Made by a program: the position numbers and the translations under genes
In this document: positions 62,723-64,000 of the stretch, one piece after another
Layout of the letters: each line of letters opens with the position of its first letter
How positions within the stretch are numbered: the first letter of the stretch is position 1
Notes under the pieces: model-generated
What the model was told of the DNA's origin: nothing
Database searches by the model: none
The model's input: the letters and a program-made list of their open reading frames with translations, nothing else
Assembly: GCA_019414725.1 (NCBI GenBank)
Contig: DXLM01000007.1
Coordinates: 1-64,000 of the forward strand
Length of the DNA stretch: 64,000 bases
Direction of reading: 5' to 3'
Origin: Bacteroides sp.
Lineage (GTDB): Bacteria > Bacteroidota > Bacteroidia > Bacteroidales > Bacteroidaceae

Positions 62723-64000
62723 TCAAAGTTTGCGTAAATCATGTCCGGGCAACAAATTATATTCTTTTCCATTCATCCTGACTTTACAAGGTGCAGAAGC
62801 TGCATATTTCCAAACGCCCTCTTTATACACCAACATCACATCTGTTACTGTCAATGAACTTATTTCAACATGTGGAGTTTTCAATAGTGTACCTCCTCCC
62901 AAAAAGAAAATACAATCATCGCCTTGTTTATTTCCCCACAATGCATAAGCAGCTTGTACAGTCATTTCTCCACTTTTACACAAATGACCTGCATCATCCG
63001 AAGAAATAATCCGGTCCACACGCCCCTCTTTTTGTTGAATACAAATTCCGACATGACTTCCAGCCACACCACTTTCCACTTCTGGAAAAGTAACGGAGGA
63101 AATACATCCCGGCTCCTTTACCGAAGAAGGTTCATAAACAGCTACAAACGGACGATTCCAAGCTTCACCTTGTTGGCGGGCTACAAAAGTCAACGTAGGT
63201 TGCTCTTTGATAGCATAAGGCATATCCGGAATCCGGCTCAATCCTTCAGTCATCGGGCTCAAAGCCGAGAAGACTTTACGTTCAGGAGCACCTTTCATCC
63301 ACATATTCATACTGATATTATCCTCATCCGGCATCTGTATAGTAAACGTTGTTTTAATATCTTTGGAGGTCTCGGCACTTTTCTTGTCAAACAAATAAGA
63401 ATAGGCATATATATGTGCCCCAGCAAAAGCCAGTTCCTCCGTTGGTTGAAGAAACAAGCTACTCCCGTCAGCAGCAGTCAAGTTCATGGTTTGTCCCATA
63501 TTATGATAAAAATAATCATGCATTTTATCTCCTCCCTCCACTTTCCTGCTACGGAAAATATCGACATAATATCCGTTCTTTTCTCCTGTAGTCACAATAC
63601 TCATCATACGGTTTTGATCAGCTTGTGATTCAGGTTCACGGAAAAAGACTTCACTATAACTCACAGGCTGATAATCTACTTTCATCCCTGCTTCGGGGTA
63701 GCAGTTCAATAATTTGAAAGCATGATTGCTTTTCATAACCGGATAAGAAGAGATTCCATCTACACAAACCGTATTGTGTGCAGGGAACTGACTATAATAC
63801 TCCAAATAATCCAAACCGGAATAAAGGGTCAAGCCAATACCTCCATCCGGTGCCAGACGATATCCTTTTCCATAAAGTTCCATGCTGATGCCATTGGCAT
63901 GCATGTGATTCCCTTCACTGGCATTTTGGGCAATCATCAAACTATGACGTTTGTCCATGCCATTGCGTTGCACCAACCAACTGGCATTGGGAGCATAAAA
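62723..64000 (-). CDS. Heparinase II/III-like polysaccharide lyase candidate, 5' part outside the window
   Basis: 425 codons of the C-terminal part are visible. The frame remains open to the window edge, reading FYAPNASWLVQRNG before the first in-frame start-like codon, so the gene begins beyond 64000. It has the heparinase II/III sandwich domain: 'NASEGNHMHANGISMELYGKGYRLAPDGG', 'AHNTVCVDGISS' and 'GEKNGYYVDIFRSRK'. The His-rich 'GNHMHANG' region corresponds to the usual active-site stretch. The overall pattern resembles the 880-aa protein at 27659-30301, so the PUL has two such proteins. The uronate substrate is unknown. Confidence 0.8.
   Translation of the reverse strand, partial: FYAPNASWLVQRNGMDKRHSLMIAQNASEGNHMHANGISMELYGKGYRLAPDGGIGLTLYSGLDYLEYYSQFPAHNTVCVDGISSYPVMKSNHAFKLLNCYPEAGMKVDYQPVSYSEVFFREPESQADQNRMMSIVTTGEKNGYYVDIFRSRKVEGGDKMHDYFYHNMGQTMNLTAADGSSLFLQPTEELAFAGAHIYAYSYLFDKKSAETSKDIKTTFTIQMPDEDNISMNMWMKGAPERKVFSALSPMTEGLSRIPDMPYAIKEQPTLTFVARQQGEAWNRPFVAVYEPSSVKEPGCISSVTFPEVESGVAGSHVGICIQQKEGRVDRIISSDDAGHLCKSGEMTVQAAYALWGNKQGDDCIFFLGGGTLLKTPHVEISSLTVTDVMLVYKEGVWKYAASAPCKVRMNGKEYNLLPGHDLRKL

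Overview
The window looks like chromosome of a gut Bacteroidaceae member (Bacteroides/Phocaeicola type). The support is a SusC/SusD pair, a very large set of secreted glycoside hydrolases, a fused lpxC-fabZ gene, Bacteroidetes -7 boxes of the TAnnTTTG type, weak ribosome binding sites and low-to-moderate GC. The exact species cannot be settled from the sequence alone. No rRNA, tRNA, CRISPR array or intact insertion sequence was seen.

Layout. (1) 1-1344, minus strand: a small accessory operon (KilA-N protein, DUF2867 protein, start of a further gene cut by the window edge), followed by a 1.2 kb gene-poor stretch with strong hairpins and an eroded reading frame. (2) 2582-14264, plus strand: a core housekeeping run of purM, a small membrane protein, prfA, pyrF, an HD phosphohydrolase, then lipid A genes lpxD, lpxC-fabZ and lpxA, a pRiA4b ORF-3-like gene, miaA and a GH29 fucosidase. 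(3) 14442-22325, minus strand: a five-gene unit of BlaI-type repressor, M56 metalloprotease fused to TonB- and plug-like domains, TPR protein and two TlpA-like thioredoxin-fold proteins, with three evenly spaced palindromes in front of it, plus a separate membrane protein gene. (4) 22536 to the right edge, all minus strand: a polysaccharide utilisation locus (PUL) of more than 41 kb.

The PUL holds GH88, GH43, GH97, two heparinase II/III-like lyase candidates, a beta-lactamase-fold esterase, GH127, two GH28-like beta-helix proteins, a GH43-like propeller, an alpha/beta hydrolase, two GH51-type enzymes, a triple-GH43 protein, SusC/SusD, an ECF sigma factor and two membrane-spanning sensor-AraC regulators that lack kinase and receiver domains. 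The enzyme mix (alpha- and beta-L-arabinofuranosidases, galacturonase-like helices, lyase plus unsaturated uronidase) points by inference to an arabinose- and uronate-rich plant glycan such as pectin side chains or an acidic arabinogalactan. SusC/D would import fragments, the sensors and the sigma factor would control expression, and the periplasmic enzymes would finish degradation.

The PUL is interrupted by accessory DNA. A 1.4 kb segment bounded by 39-bp direct repeats carries an Rpn-type nuclease and a decayed copy of a repeat cassette. An intact cassette of about 660 bp (a small Cys-rich ORF between long imperfect inverted repeats) lies at 51.3-51.9 kb. An 86-bp relic of a GH28-like gene sits in the leader of the GH43/GH51 operon.
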